The notes: a model not told the origin generated them from the letters alone. A stretch of 64,000 nucleotides of DNA from Dichetophora obliterata (GCA_963920525.1 OY986437.1:111344715-111408714); one strand, 5' to 3'. Positions 37,256 through 49,700 are shown, counted from the stretch's first letter. Numbers and translations are program-made.

Positions 37256-37310
37256 TGTAACGTGACGTTACAATTATATTTTCATATTACATTATACTAC
37301 AATTATATTG

Positions 37311-38405
37311 AAGAGCGTGAAGATAAATTCGTAAATCCGACGCTAACTTAGCAAAGACTCAAACAAAAATTTTTGTTCCGCAAAAAGTTAAATTCGTACT
37401 TTTTGCTAAGTACGCATTTAATTTTGGGAGGAAATGTCTTCCCAAAATTAAAATCGTTCTTTTTGGAAAGTTTTGGAATTTAACTTTTGGGAGGAAATTA
37501 AATTTGTTCTTTTTACAAAGTACGAATTTAACTTTTGGGAGGAAATTAAATTCATTCTATTTGCAAAGTACGAGTTTTACTTTTGATTCGAAGAACTAAG
37601 AATACTAATTTTCAAATCAAAAATTCTCAAAATCTGTGCGTTCCAATTTTTTGTTAAGCAAATCAAATCAAAGGTGATTAAACCACCTTTATATTGATAT
37701 ATAGCTTATAGGGGCACAATTAAGACTTTTGCTATAAAAATTTTTTAAAAGTAGTGAAATTTGCGCTCATGGTACTAATAATACTAATTTTCAAATCAAA
37801 AATTCTCAAAATCTGTGAGTTACGATTTTTTGTTAAGCATATCAAATGAAAGGTGAATAAACCACCTTTATATTAATATATATCTTATAGGGGCACAATT
37901 AAGACTTTTGCCATAAACATTTTTTAAAAGTAGTGAAATTGGCGCTCATGTTATCAAAATCTGTGCGTTACGATTGTTTGTTAAGCATATCAAATGAAAT
38001 GTGATTAAACCAGCTTTGTAACGATATATAGCTTATAGGGGGCACAATTAGGACACAATTTCACTACTTTTAAAAAATGTTTATGGCAAAAGTGTTAATT
38101 GTAACGCACAGATTTTGAGAATTTTTGACTTGAAAATTAGTATTATTAGTTCTTCGAATCAATAGTAAAACTCATACTTTGCAAATAGAACGAATTTAAT
38201 TTCCTCCCAAAAGTTAAATTCGTACTTTGTAAAAAGAACGAATTTAATTTCCTCCCAAAAGTTACATTCGTACTTTCCAAAAAGAACGATTTTAATTTTG
38301 GGAAGAAATTTCCTCCCAAAATTAAATGCGTACTTAGGAACAAAAATGTTGGTTTGAGTCTTTGCTAAGTTAGCGTCGGATCTACGAATTTATCTTAACG
38401 CTCTT
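37311..38405. mobile_element. Foldback element with 9 bp target duplication
   Basis: Ends are AAGAGCGT(G/T)AAGATAAATTC. Arms of about 300 bp (37311-37640, 38105-38405) are inverted copies and carry serial AAAGTTAAATTCGT/TTTTGGGAGGAAAT units. The centre holds three direct units of about 150 bp, each with ACCACCTTTATATTGATATA-like sequence (37680, 37860, degenerate at 38005). A perfect 9 bp duplication ATTATATTG flanks it (37302-37310, 38406-38414). Long, internally repetitive arms and 9 bp duplications are typical of foldback/MULE elements. No transposase is present. Confidence 0.85.
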
Positions 38406-38430
38406 ATTATATTGTACCTTTATATTCTAT

Positions 38431-38627
38431 TCAGCCCTATTTTAAATAAATTTTCACGCGGAATCGGAAAATGGAGTTTTTATTTTTAGGATAAAGCTTA
38501 AGAACATTCAGCAACTGCTTATCAACAAATTTGCATAAAAAATTTCGAAATTGTTCTTGAGCATTCTGTTAAAAATTAATACTCCCTTTTCCGATTCCGC
38601 GTGAAAAATTATTCATGATAGGGCTGA
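38431..38627. mobile_element. 197 bp MITE with CAGCCCTAT ends
   Basis: The left arm TCAGCCCTAT, then TTTTCACGCGGAATCGGAAAA, is mirrored by TTTTCCGATTCCGCGTGAAAA (38588-38608) and ATAGGGCTGA at the right. ATT flanks both sides if the end is taken as CAGCC. It sits 17 bp beyond the foldback element's duplication, inside the same LTR. Confidence 0.8.
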
Positions 38628-38993
38628 TTATAATACACTTCATTTAAGTTCAGTTGATTCCCACTGTAAATAGTAAATGCAGTCGCAATACAGCAAATAT
38701 ATATATTTATATTACTGCCTTTAAGTTATATTACCACAACTACACTACACTAAGAATTATAATTATGTTATACAAGTTTATTTAAGTTTAGTTGATACCC
38801 ACTGTAAGTATCAAACGCAGCTACCAGACAATAAAACGGCAAAACCGACTAACTAATAACCAAACTTAAGCATATTAAGGCCAACCAGCTCAATACATCC
38901 ATATAGCCAACCAACTAGAGTACAAGTGCAGATTGGCCAGTGCAAATAAAACCCAAGTCATATAATTCCCAACCAGTTTTCACACTACAGCTT

Positions 38994-39003
38994 ATATAAA
39001 GGC
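38994..39003 (+). promoter_or_regulatory. TATA-type core promoter of the nested LTR
   Basis: TATATAAAGG lies at the expected U3/R position of the LTR, about 170 bases before the Helitron insertion. It is followed by GTCAAGCCACCGAGCATCAA, where an initiator could lie. Orientation agrees with the TG...CA plus-strand LTR and its 3' hairpin. Function is inferred from position only. Confidence 0.45.
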
Positions 39004-39171
39004 GCAGTCAAGCCACCGAGCATCAACATTGATTACCAATTAACGATTACTTACCAATTACCGATACCAACTTACATTCGCTAAAAACCCTCGCTCTCGC
39101 CTAAAGTAGCTTTCGACCGTCATCAACGACCGCTCACTCCGACTCACACGACGCAGCACTGCGAAGTATAA

Positions 39172-41089
39172 TCTATAGCAATAAAACTCATTTTCTGTTT
39201 GTTTGTTTGTTTGTTTGGCCTTTATACAAATCTAAACGGCTCAACGAATTTCGCTCAAACTAGGTACACATATTAGGTTCATCCCAACTTACAATGTTAC
39301 ATACTTAGTTTTTGCCACGCCTCCTCAGAAATTTTTCAAATAATGATAATTTTGTTGTTATAATACTTTTAAGTATCGGAGTTTTTTGTGTATTGAATTT
39401 TAAAAAATTTCTGTTATTTTGACATCAAAAACACTCACATATATTCAAAATTGTAAAAATTTTCAGTACAACGACTTTTTCATAAAACATCGTTACCTAA
39501 GAATCGGGAAAAAACGACATGAAAATCAAAGTTTGATCTTTCGATGCAAACATCTCCGCTGTCCATTAATATATTTCATTCAAATTTTTTTTGTTCAAAA
39601 GTTCAATAAAATCACTTCACAAAAATAGGTTGAAATGTACCGTTAAGTCAGTGTAACTATGTTTTATAATTATGTCAATACAGGTCCAAAATATTGACTT
39701 TTTACTCAAAAAATTACTCAAAAATTGTTTTTGTTGTAAAAATTAAATCAATTAAAATTGCACATCTGGCTACCTTTTATATGACAGCATTTATTTGTAA
39801 AAATTCTTGCAGCTAAGCGCAACAATTATTTTACTGTTTTTGTCATCAAAGCAACAAGGTTTGATTTGATTTTTGATTTTTCACGAAATTTATTTTTTCC
39901 AAAATGTTGTTTTTATATTTTTTACAAAAAGTCAACTCTCAAAAATAATTTATGTGAAAAAATTACCCCAATATCTCTTTCCAATCAAAAGTTATGGCTA
40001 AAAATCTATTTTTTCATACCAGACTATGAATAAAACTAAGTTTTGTTTTAAAATTCTCTGTAGAGTTTGAACGTCCCCATTTATCTCTAAGAATGCAGTT
40101 GTGTGTCTAGAGTAATTACAAACATTTTGGATTATATAAAATCTTCCCTATAGTAATCTACTTAGTTTTGTGCCTCCCCACCCCCGCCCTCCTCCTGTTA
40201 AATTTGTTTTGTTGTGATGGCTCTATTTTTTCACTATTGTGTCACCGTTGTCACTCAGTTCTTTATCAATGGTACTTTAAATGTTATATATATATCACCA
40301 TTTCATCGAAAAGATGACTGTGAGTAAGAATGCTGTAAAAGTTAATATTTTCATGCAATCATTTTCAGCTATATGTCGATATGATAAAACATATGCGCAT
40401 CTGTACAGCACAATTATTTCATTATACAAAATATAAACCTTACGGTGAATAGCAGAATGATGTCTACCAAAAGTTTCTTCAAATTTAACCCCACACGTTT
40501 GGGATTACAGACAGGTGGCGCTATGTTCTGCTTACAGAAGAATATCTGATGTTCTTATGTAGCTAGCAGATAAGTTTTGCGAAATATTTTGCTACCAAAC
40601 TTTTAAAATGTCAAATAATGCAGTACTGCCAGTTTTTTCAGTCGCAGCGTCATCTAGCCGTCAATTATGGCTAAGTGTTGTCTAGTTTTACAGTTGCGCT
40701 TTCAACACTTAAAAACATAGAATTGGATCAATTTAAATGTCCAGCGCACTTGTTGGTTTATTTGTTGTTTTTGCTTTGCTTGCAAATGCGATGATATGAT
40801 CTTGAACTCCCATGAAAAAAACGCAGGTAATATAAATTTAAGTACAATCATTTTTAGTACAACGAATTTTTCATAAAACATTGATAGCTAATAATATGAA
40901 AAAAATTATATAAAAATCAAAGTTTTTATTTTTAATGCCAATATCTCCGCTGTTTTTAATATTTCATTAAAAATTTTTTTGTTAAAAATTTCAATATATT
41001 TTTAATATAAATCTTTGTTTAGACTTTAAAATGGCCATATCTCAAGGACGCATAAGTGACTCTCGAGTAACACCGGGTATATCAGCTAG
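39172..41089 (+). mobile_element. Non-autonomous Helitron
   Basis: The 5' end is TCTATAGCAATAAAACTCAT, followed by (GTTT)n and AACGGCTCAACGAATTTCG, phrases typical of insect Helitron-like starts. The 3' end is ACCGGGTATATCAGCTAG followed by T. The insertion lies between A (39171) and T (41090) without duplication, as Helitrons do. No Rep/helicase is present. A block of about 130 bp (TACAACGAxTTTTTCATAAAACAT to TCTCCGCTGT) appears twice, near 39466 and 40857, so the copy is internally duplicated. The 3' hairpin is weak, which lowers certainty. Confidence 0.68.
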
Positions 41090-41245
41090 TAAGTCTATGA
41101 TAAGGCCAAATTATCAATGAAGAGTTTGAATTTAATGGAAAACTGCGTGGTTTTTTTGTTATTTGTGGAAGATTGTGGTCCTTTCATTTGACCCTAGCAC
41201 GGCTGAGCTGACCTCAGCCATTAGACAAAACCACTGTCACAACCC

Positions 41246-42380
41246 CTACAAAATACAGTTGGTCCAACAGCTCCATCCTAGTGACCTGGTATTACGTCTA
41301 GAGTACTCCAGAGCTGTCTTAAATCTCTCCGAGAATGACCCAATTTTCTTGGAAAATTTAATGATGATCGATGAGGATCACTTTCACCTGAGCGGGTTTG
41401 TGAATAGGCAAAACTGCAGATTTTGGGGCACACATAATCTTAAAAATCTACACCAACGTTCATTACACCCATTTCGTGTGACTGTTTGGTGTGGAGTAAC
41501 CTCGCGCATGATCTATATTTCTGGACTATATTTTATGGACTATATTTCTTTGAAAATGCTTCAGGTGCAAGCATTAGGTTCAAAGGGGATCGCTACAGAG
41601 CAATGCTTGAGGACTTCCTCTTTCCACTCGTGCGAGCTACCAACAACCATGGGAGCATTTGGTTTCAGCAAGATGGTGCCAACACCGCTCAGGCAACAAT
41701 GAACTTGTTGCGGGGAGAATTTCCGAATCACGTAATTTAAAAAAACGGCGACTTGAGATGGCAGCCTCGATCGCCTCATCTGACGGCTCCAGACTTTTTC
41801 TGTGGGGCTACCTGAAGAAGAAGGTTTACGGTAACAAACATCAGACTTTACGGAAGCTGAAAGAAAATATTCAAGTAGAAATTGCGCAAATTACACTGCT
41901 TACACTTCAAAAAGTGCTAGAAAATGCCAATAAAAGAGCCGAGGCGTGTGCAAATTGTAATGGTGGACACTTGAAAAAAAAAATAAAAAAGAAACTGTCC
42001 ATTTCAGCCCTTGGAAGGACTTTGACCTAGCTTCTATTGATCAATTGTGTTGTGCGTGTTATTAAATGTTTGATCACAAATGACCCAGAACTGGACCTAC
42101 GTGTTTTATGCCGACTCCGAACGGCTTATGTTCGCAAGAAGCTTTACATGGCAATTTTTACTCTCTGAGGTGTGCCATTGTCTGCAGAGAGGTGAAGACC
42201 GAACAGAAGAATTAATTCAATTGAAAAAACTTTCTGTCTGAGCTGGAATTGAACCCGGGCTACCGCGGTTCCTTAGCTTAGAGGCCACGCACTCTACCCA
42301 GTAGGATACGGCCGCCACGACACTTATGGTTGGACACTTAACCGATATAATTTTCCACATCGTATTAAAAAAAAAAAAAA
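41246..42380 (+). pseudogene. Tc1/mariner-type transposase, C-terminal half
   Basis: It continues the frame broken at 37255: PYKIQLVQQLHPSD, then DEDHFHLSGFVNRQNCRFWG with the first catalytic D region, RVTVWCGVTSR, IWFQQDGANTAQATMNL with the second D, a frameshift near 41737, then RSPHLTAPDFFLWGYLKKKV with the third D. The last two D are about 39 residues apart across the frameshift. The final NGGHL is cut by a SINE, and TDIIFHIV follows at 42340. At least two frameshifts (near 41520-41560 and 41737) kill it. Confidence 0.82.
41973..42326 (-). mobile_element. tRNA-derived SINE with target duplication
   Basis: On the minus strand the head near 42326-42240 reads CGGCCGTATCCTACTGGGTA, then AGAGTGCGTGGCC and GGGTTCAATTCC (A and B boxes). 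A body follows (GGCACACCTCAGAGAGTAAA near 42150-42175). The flanks are TGGTGGACACTT (41961-41972) and TGGTTGGACACTT (42327-42339), a target duplication with one extra base. The element interrupts the end of a transposase gene, so its boundaries are well fixed. The 3' end is T-rich on its own strand, unlike a poly(A) SINE. Confidence 0.82.
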
Positions 42381-42468
42381 AAACTTTAATTTGCAATTTA
42401 TTTTTTTAATCACTTCGTTTAAAAGTTATTACAGATATAAATAGGAAATAAACTTTTTGCCCACCCTG

Positions 42469-44044
42469 GCTGTCTGTCTAGGCTATAACAGTGCTTAATT
42501 TAGTTCAGCCGTTCTACTTCGAACAGTCGATGACATCACCAGTATCCTCGAATAACTTCACCGTATGATAGCCAAACATTCGCGTGACACTCAGCGGTTG
42601 CAGTATCCAGAAGATTTTCCCGGAAGATTTCCCGTACGTTTTGGACTAAAAATGGTAAAACTGTCAAAAGAGTTAGAAAAAGTAGAGAAAAACACAAACG
42701 GTAGGGAACGCTTTTCGGTCAGTGTAAACTGTCAAATAAATCGTTTGTTAAAATTAAGAAAAATTGTCATTTATATGTTTATAATATTGAAATAATATCT
42801 CAAATTAACATTTACATTTAGTTTTTATACAATTTACCATGTTTCTGGTATTCCAATAGTTTTTATTTATTTCTATTAAGTTTTATTATTTTGCAATTTT
42901 GCTATCTTGAACTAAATCAGCTGTTTGATTTACAGCAGTTACAACACTTTTACCATTTTTACCAGTATACATTTCTCGGACTAAAACTTGCAAATTTTTA
43001 ACTCTCTCGATTGCACTTTCTTTTGCCATTTGTTCTAGTATGGAAACGTTTCTCGCACTAAAACCCAGCCAAACTGATAAATTGGACTAAAATTTTAGAG
43101 AACGGGAACAGACCTCATATCAAATAGCATAAATGTCATTTGTCATATAGCCGTCAAGTCGAAGTGGTTGTGTGTGTTCAGTGGTTCTCGAAAGCGTGTA
43201 TGTTCAGTATCAAAACATTTGCAAGTATGTACTAGGCATATATTTGGATAATTTACCCTGATACACTATTTATATTGTTATATTTACTACTGGAAAGTGT
43301 ACCAAAGTCTTCTTTAAGACAAAACAATATTTTTTTTTTCTTAATTTCACGTTTCACAACAACTCGGAGTAATGAAATTTTATAAACATTGTTTTTGTTT
43401 TTAAGGTATTTAAGCAACAGTTAATTGCTTTGTTGAAACAACGCTTTTAATGCTGTAACGACGAATGACCCCACGTAGAAAAATTAAAACTAATGGCAGC
43501 ATCGCTGAATGAGACAAGCTGTCTAGATAGACCGACAGACTGACAGCAAATTTATCTGTTATGACTCTTATTTTAAAATTGCAATTTATCAATTGCAAAT
43601 GTTGTGCATGCTCTTTAAATTTAGCAATTTTCACTTTCACTGAACTAAGAAAAATGGACGGGCGCGCGTGCGCAAAATGAACTAATGCAAAACCAGAGCT
43701 AAGCAAGACAATAAAAGAAAAATCATTAAAAAAATCGTTGTCATCATCATCACCGTTGTGCATGGCAGATAGATGCTTAAAGTTACAGCAAAACAACACC
43801 AAATCTGAAAATTTAATAACACCAACAGTAACAACAACAACAGCAACAACAAGAAAAAAAATCCAGTTTTTTAATAACCACGAGTTGAACTAAACCAAAA
43901 CCAAGTGACGTGACGTTGACGTGAAGTGAAGAGCGCGTCAAAAATGCAAACAAATAAGTGAAGAAGTTGTGGAGCAAGTAGTGGAATAGTGGATACCCAG
44001 TGGTAAATGGACAGATGACATAACCGATTGTTTCTTAAATACTA
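42469..44044. other. No gene recognised
   Basis: AT-rich with CAACAA runs near 43830. A minus-strand frame at 43410-43802 has no family motif and its composition mirrors the simple runs. No TE ends found. Confidence 0.45.
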
Positions 44045-45166
44045 AAGGGTGTCCCAACAAGAACGCAATTTTTAAATTTGACGCCATTCGAAGTGTCATT
44101 GTTTGACATTTGAACAATTGTTATTGTTTGCAGGTAGAAGGTACGAGGTTAGTAAAAATGGAGCGCTACACGAATGAAAAGGTCGATCGACCGAAAATGT
44201 CGCAGCTGTACGTGATGATGGCACTCAAACTCCATCCACCTCAATTCGACACCGAACTCAGCAAATTGGTGTCTCTAAATCCACTATGCAGCAAATTTTG
44301 ACGAAAGATTTGCATCTTCATGCATACAAAGTTCAATTGACTCAGGAACTGAAGCCAGCTGACATGGACAGCGAAGGGAGTTCGTTAATTGGGTATTAGA
44401 GAGACAACATGAAAATGCTGATTTTGCCGCTAAAATCATCTTCAGTGACGAGTCGCATTTCCATCTTGATGGCTTCGTCAATAGGCAGAATTGTCGCATT
44501 TGGGGTGAGGAAAATCCTCGAGTGATTCACGAGAAGCAAATGCATCCTCAACGTGTCACTGTGTGGTGTGGTTTTTGGGCTGGAGGAATCATTGTACCTT
44601 TTTTTTATGAAAATGAGGCAGGTCAAGCGCAAACAGTCAATGGTGCAAACAGTATCGTGAAATGATAACCAGTTTTTTCTTGCCTAGAATTGAAGAAATG
44701 AATGTGGAGGGCATGTGGTTCCAACAAGACGGCGCCACATGTAATACAGCCAGAGAAACAATTCAATTGCTGCATCAGTCATTTCCCGGTCGTGTTATTT
44801 CGTGTTTTGGAGATCAGAATTGGCCGCCTAGATCGTGCGATTTAACACCATTAGATTTTTTTCTATGGGGTTTTTTGAAGTCGATGGTTTACGCGAATAA
44901 GCCGACGACGACTCAAGCCTTTAAAGAGGAAATTAGACGCTGCATTAATGAAATACCGCAGCATTTATGCAAAACGGTCATTGAAAATTTCATTAAAAGA
45001 TCGCGTGTATGCCAGCAAAGCCGCGGCGGCCATCTGCACGATATATTGTTCCATACATTACCTCATTCTGTCTACTTTACGATATAATAAAGTTTCACGA
45101 TTTTTTTTTTTAAATATCTGCGTTTTATTTAAAATTTAAAAATTGCGCTCGTGTTGGGACACCCTT
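44045..45166 (+). mobile_element. DD41D (rosa-type) mariner relative
   Basis: Ends AAGGGTGTCCCAACA and TGTTGGGACACCCTT are inverted and the match continues inward through CGCAATTTTTAAATTT. TA flanks both sides (44043-44044, 45167-45168). The 1122 bp element contains one transposase gene in three frames. Confidence 0.9.
44158..45087 (+). pseudogene. DD41D transposase, broken
   Basis: It starts MERYTNEK, then loses roughly 60 residues of the helix-turn-helix region. In the next frame it reads STSIRHRTQQIGVSKSTM, QILTKDLHLHAYKVQL and ELKPAD. A shift near 44366 leads to REFVNWVLERQ, IIFSDESHFHLDGF (first D) and RVTVWCGFWAGG. After another shift near 44660 it reads MWFQQDGATCNTARE (second D) and RSCDLTPLDFFLWGFLKS (third D). 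The last two D are separated by 41 residues, which defines the DD41D group first described from Ceratitis rosa. C-terminal SRGGHLHDILFHT is intact. The triad is kept, but deletion and frameshifts make it inactive. Confidence 0.88.
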
Positions 45167-45168
45167 TA

Positions 45169-46799
45169 TAACTTAAATACTTAACAATGCAGCATAGAAG
45201 CCTCCAACACCTGCTTACAATTTTTTATTACATTTGTTCAGACATGGCCGCTGAGACACAGTTATGACGCACAAGCTAGAAGAGAACTCAAAAGTTTATC
45301 AAAACTTCTCTCTATTTCAGAAACACAATGAAAATTAAAGATAAGGCCAAGCCTTAATAAGGCCCGATTTCTAATACGCACATTTATTGCATTCCCTGCA
45401 AAATGATTTTTTGCACGTTTAAACATGTTCATATCTGATTATCACGATTAAAAAAATTACTTCGATTGCGCATCTGTGAAGCGAGTGACAGTCGAACGAA
45501 GTCAGCGGTAGTGTCAACAACGTGGTTGATGTAATATTGTGCTGTTTTTCTACGAATTAACTATTGCCTATGTCCAGCTTTGAATTAAAAATCAAGAGAG
45601 GTATTTTATCGAAAACAAAAAGGTTAATTGATCAAATCTAACTGTGGTGTATTTCGAGAAAAACTTGATAAATGAAATTATATTGAAATTATAGTGGGCC
45701 TTATTTAGACATGGTGGTCCTAATATGGCAAAAATCAGACCTTTTTAAAACCTTCTGAGCTGAATATATTTTTTACTTTTTCATGCTTTATTTTTATGTT
45801 TTTGAAAAAAGAATTGAATAAACAAAAATACAAAATTGCAAAAATAAGTTTAAAAAAAATCGTTTCTCTTCTGTCTGGTAAAAACCGTTAGGTTGGCCTT
45901 ATTTGGGTAACTTACCTTAATAATGAAACAAAACGACGCAAGTAAATTGCGCGATAAATTTGTTTGCAGTAATTGCTTCAAATAATTGAATGTTCTTCTA
46001 CGTTCATTGTTTTTAGTGTTATGTTATTATTAAACTATGCTATTCACTTTTATTTTTTTTTTCCATTTTTTTTATTTGTATTTTATATTTATTTATATGA
46101 TATACCAGTGCTACAAGGTCAGACAACCTCATGATTATTGCACTGGCATCATAAATTTTTAGCATAATGTGACATATTATAAAATTAATTTCATATTAAC
46201 AAGTTGGTTCCATAATCTTGAAAATATTTAAATAAATAAAAAGAAAAATGAAAAATAAAAATATATCAACTGAAATTAAAGCAAATATTTAAGAAAAAAA
46301 AATATTAATTTCTCGTCCTGTGAGTTAGTGATTAAAACGGAGAATTGGAATATAATTTAATTTACAAAAAACAAAAGCGAAAAACTTAATAGATAATAAA
46401 ATTTAAGAAACATTTTAAACATAGATTTTATAAGATATAACTATACCTTGAACGAAAATAAGTGGAACGGAGAGAGATGAGAAGACAAAAATGTTTGAAT
46501 TGCACGGCACACAGTGGGAAATTTTGTATGGAGAGGCGGAAAAAATCAATAACTTTGAGCCCGTAAAGGTATTTCAACGAAATACATGCTAAGGTACTAT
46601 GTACCCATTGTCGTGCCAAAAATCAATATTATCCGCCTGCTTCTTCATGCTTTTACATAAATGTTTTTATTTTTAAATTTTAATACATATACAAGGAAAT
46701 AAGAGTTTAAATTACTATTTGATCCAAATCGTTGTTATTTTCCACAAAACTCACTATTTATAGAGATCTTGTAAAGAAATCATCAATTTAAGTGTTTAT
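45169..46799. other. No gene recognised; one RSS-like heptamer
   Basis: AT-rich DNA. A tract of (T/A)-rich simple sequence lies near 46040-46300. At 46510 CACAGTGGG follows CGGCA, which resembles a Transib terminus preceded by its C/G-rich target. Since a Transib relic lies to the right, this could be its 3' end, but no matching partner was found. Confidence 0.35.
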
Positions 46800-49700
46800 T
46801 AGACCTATCGTTAAAATTATTGTATAGTTTCCATTTGATCTAGAAACTTCATATATAAAATTTTGTTGTGATCGGATAATATTTGATAGTGCCAACATGG
46901 CCTTGAACATTGGAAAAATGGTTTGTAAGATAAACTTAAGATTTTGCAGTATAAACTTAATTGACGCGTTGAGCAAGTTTTAAGTAAGTAAGACCATGTA
47001 GTCCGATATGTCACCGATTTTTCTCACCGACTCTCTCATTTTTGCTATTTTTGGATGCGAGAACTTAAAGGTAAATACAAATTGTCCACTAAATCATCCG
47101 TACCAACAACTCTTTCTCTTACATCTACAAAAAGTGATACAGCAGCCAAAATCGCAGCAAGCAATGTGACAGCGCAACAAAAAAAAATAGAAGAAAATCA
47201 GCTAATCTAGCTAATCAGCTAATCAGCAAATCTCAAACAGGTCTAATATAGTTTATTGAAAGGTTTTTGTGAATTGCAAGTTTAATTTGTGTTAACGATG
47301 TCGGCCTTACCGTCAACATCGAGTAGTGAACAGCAGCCAACTACTTTATCCAAAACCACACGTTCGAGCGAATATATTGAAATGGTCGGAGTGGTAAGCC
47401 ACCAAATTACAGATGCCAAATTACCGTCGAACAGGCAAATGCTACAACTGTTTTTCTACAACATACGGTACGCGAAATTCACGGTAAAAGAAAGTGCGAG
47501 GCTTACGGTAGATGCGGCATTGATATTTTGGCGTCAAGCGCGAATTCCGACACGTGAGACACACAAAAGTGCGCAGAAATTATTGAAATTATACGAAGAC
47601 GATCGTGCGATTAAAAAAAAACTTCATTCCAAATATCCGCTTTCGAAAACAAGTGAATTTGTTGCCACTTTGGATGACCTTTTTGACATTGCATCCGCAA
47701 ATGCATTGAACGATATTAAAATAGAAGAAGACAAAGTATTTTTGTTGATGCAGAGAGAAAAAGGACGCCGAGGGTGTATGACGGGGGTTGATAAGGCCTT
47801 ATATAGGAGGAAGATGCGTTAACTAAAGCGGAAACAGAAAGAGGAATCGCGAACAAGGCAACATGAGGAAATGTCAAAACAATCAAGTAGTAAAAATTTA
47901 CTTTCATTTATTAATTTGCCCAAGCGAACGCTTTATTGCCATTATTATTGATATTCTTTTCAGTTGTTCTCGGAGAAGAAGATGAAAGTACAAGTGATGA
48001 AGTGGATGAAACCACTTACCCGATTCTGGATGATTCTGGACGTGGTGCAGGTGCAGGATGAGAGCCCCACAGTTGCTAAAAGAGGTCGGAAGAAATTGAT
48101 CACACCACGTCTTAGCGCAGCACTCGATGCTGGTAAAGTAACCGATGGAAAAGCCGTGCACATTCTGATGGCAGCAGCGGAGGCTTTAGAACCTGATATT
48201 AGTAAACTTGTCCTCAATCACACTTTTATTCATGAGTTGCGAAAAAAACATCGCGAGTTAGGAATGGAATCCACTCAAGAAGAGTTCATGATAAATGTAA
48301 TTTAACTTAACCGTATTTGCACTTAATGCGGTCCGTACACTCTGCGACAAAAATAAAATGTGCTGCAACCAAAATTTTAAAGAAATTTATTTTTGGTGCA
48401 ATCCGACCCCGCAACTGTCAAGTGGTTACGTAACTTCCATACCGACACCGCAAGGCTGGTAACTTCAATTTCAAATATCCAGTGTCATTTTGGTCGCAGC
48501 GTGTATGGCCTACTTGATATTAGTTATTGATATTTTAATTTGCATTTCATTCTCTCATTTAATGTTATAGATAAATCAAGCGCGCGCAGTTGTCGTTCAT
48601 TGGGACGGCAAAGTAATGGATGAAATAGTTGGCAGACAAAAAGTTGAACGAATCGCGGTTCTAGTCAGCTTTTATGGCACTTCGTAACTTCTCAGCGCTG
48701 CTGCTGTTCGTGACGCACTAATCAAATGGAATATTATTGATCGTGTTAGTGCAATGAGCTTTGATATCACCTATGCCAATACAGGTCCAAAAAGTTGTTC
48801 AACATTTTTCTTGCAAGAATATTTAAATCGAAAATTGATCCAGCTTCCATGTCGCCATCATATATTCGAAATCGTATTAAAACGCGTTTTCGAGGTAAAA
48901 ATTGGTACAACCAGCGCGCCCGAAGTGCTTCTTTTCAATCGTTTTGCCACTGTTTGGGATAATTTGAATCACACTTTGTTTCGAAGTGGTATGGATGATG
49001 TTATCGTTCGCTCAAAAATAACCGATGAGGAATGTGATATTATAAAAAAATTCTGCTCTCAAAAACTTCAGCAAATTCAAATTTGTGCGGATAACAAAGA
49101 GCTACTAGAACTGAAACTCGCATTCCTTGGTGAAGATCGTGGTGGATTCCGAACGAGCAGCTCAACTTCACATGCAAGATTCATGGGAAAAGAAATTTAC
49201 TCTTTGAAAATTTTTATTTTTCGCGAAAAATTTCAGGTGACTGCAAGGGAATTGAACGGGCTACGAGACATATGTATTTTTCTCGTGCAGTTGTATATAA
49301 AAGTCTGGTTCGGATATACAAACGCTCTTGCAGCCCCGAACCAGGACTTGAATTTCGTCAAAAATTCGATCGCGTATGCAAATAAGGACTCAGCCGCTTC
49401 TGAAGCTGTATTGCTCAAAATGAAAAACCATTTGTGGTATTTATGTCCAGAAACAGTGGCTCCTGCGTTTTTTGATGTATGTTTTGAAGATATATGGGAC
49501 AACACATTAAGCGATTTCGTCTCGTACAAAACCAAGAATTTCTTTGTTTTCTTTGGTTTGTCTCCTTATTTCCTACAGTGCGATCCATCTACAGGGAAAA
49601 CGAATGAGCATTGCTTGGAGGCTCTGAGTTGTTGCCGTGAATTGCTAGTCGTTACCGATGCCGCAGAACGCGGGGTGAGATTTATGAAGGAGTACAACAA

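Larger units (their letters stand above)
37256..41241 (+). mobile_element. Solo LTR (about 0.77 kb when freed of insertions), gypsy-type
   Basis: It starts TGTAACG, ends CTGTCACA and is flanked by ACCC on both sides (37252-37255, 41242-41245). Joining the flanks restores CACCTCTACCCCTACAAAAT, i.e. the transposase motif HLYPYK. Near its end it has GGCTGAGCTGACCTCAGCC, the hairpin also seen in the LTR at 19465-20463. It is stretched to 3986 bp by a foldback element, a MITE and a Helitron. It contains a repeated word GTTGATNCCCACTGTAA (about 38652 and 38789). Confidence 0.85.
36805..42468 (+). mobile_element. Tc1/mariner-type element split by nested insertions
   Basis: The outer ends share AAGTTTATTTCCTATTTA as an inverted repeat (36815-36832 and 42439-42456). 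Transposase coding sequence runs 36930-37255, resumes at 41242 and ends after a second interruption near 42380. Removing the nested LTR (37256-41241 plus one ACCC) and the SINE (41973-42326 plus one target copy) leaves an element of about 1.3 kb, the normal size for this superfamily. The outermost bases are less certain than the inner match. Confidence 0.78.

Noticed and set aside
42240..42326. A tRNA gene on the minus strand
   Set aside because: A and B boxes are present but there is no proper acceptor stem, and the unit is bounded by a SINE-type target duplication.
43410..43802. 130-residue minus-strand frame as a gene
   Set aside because: No motif, no splice context and no similarity I can name; composition mirrors neighbouring simple repeats.
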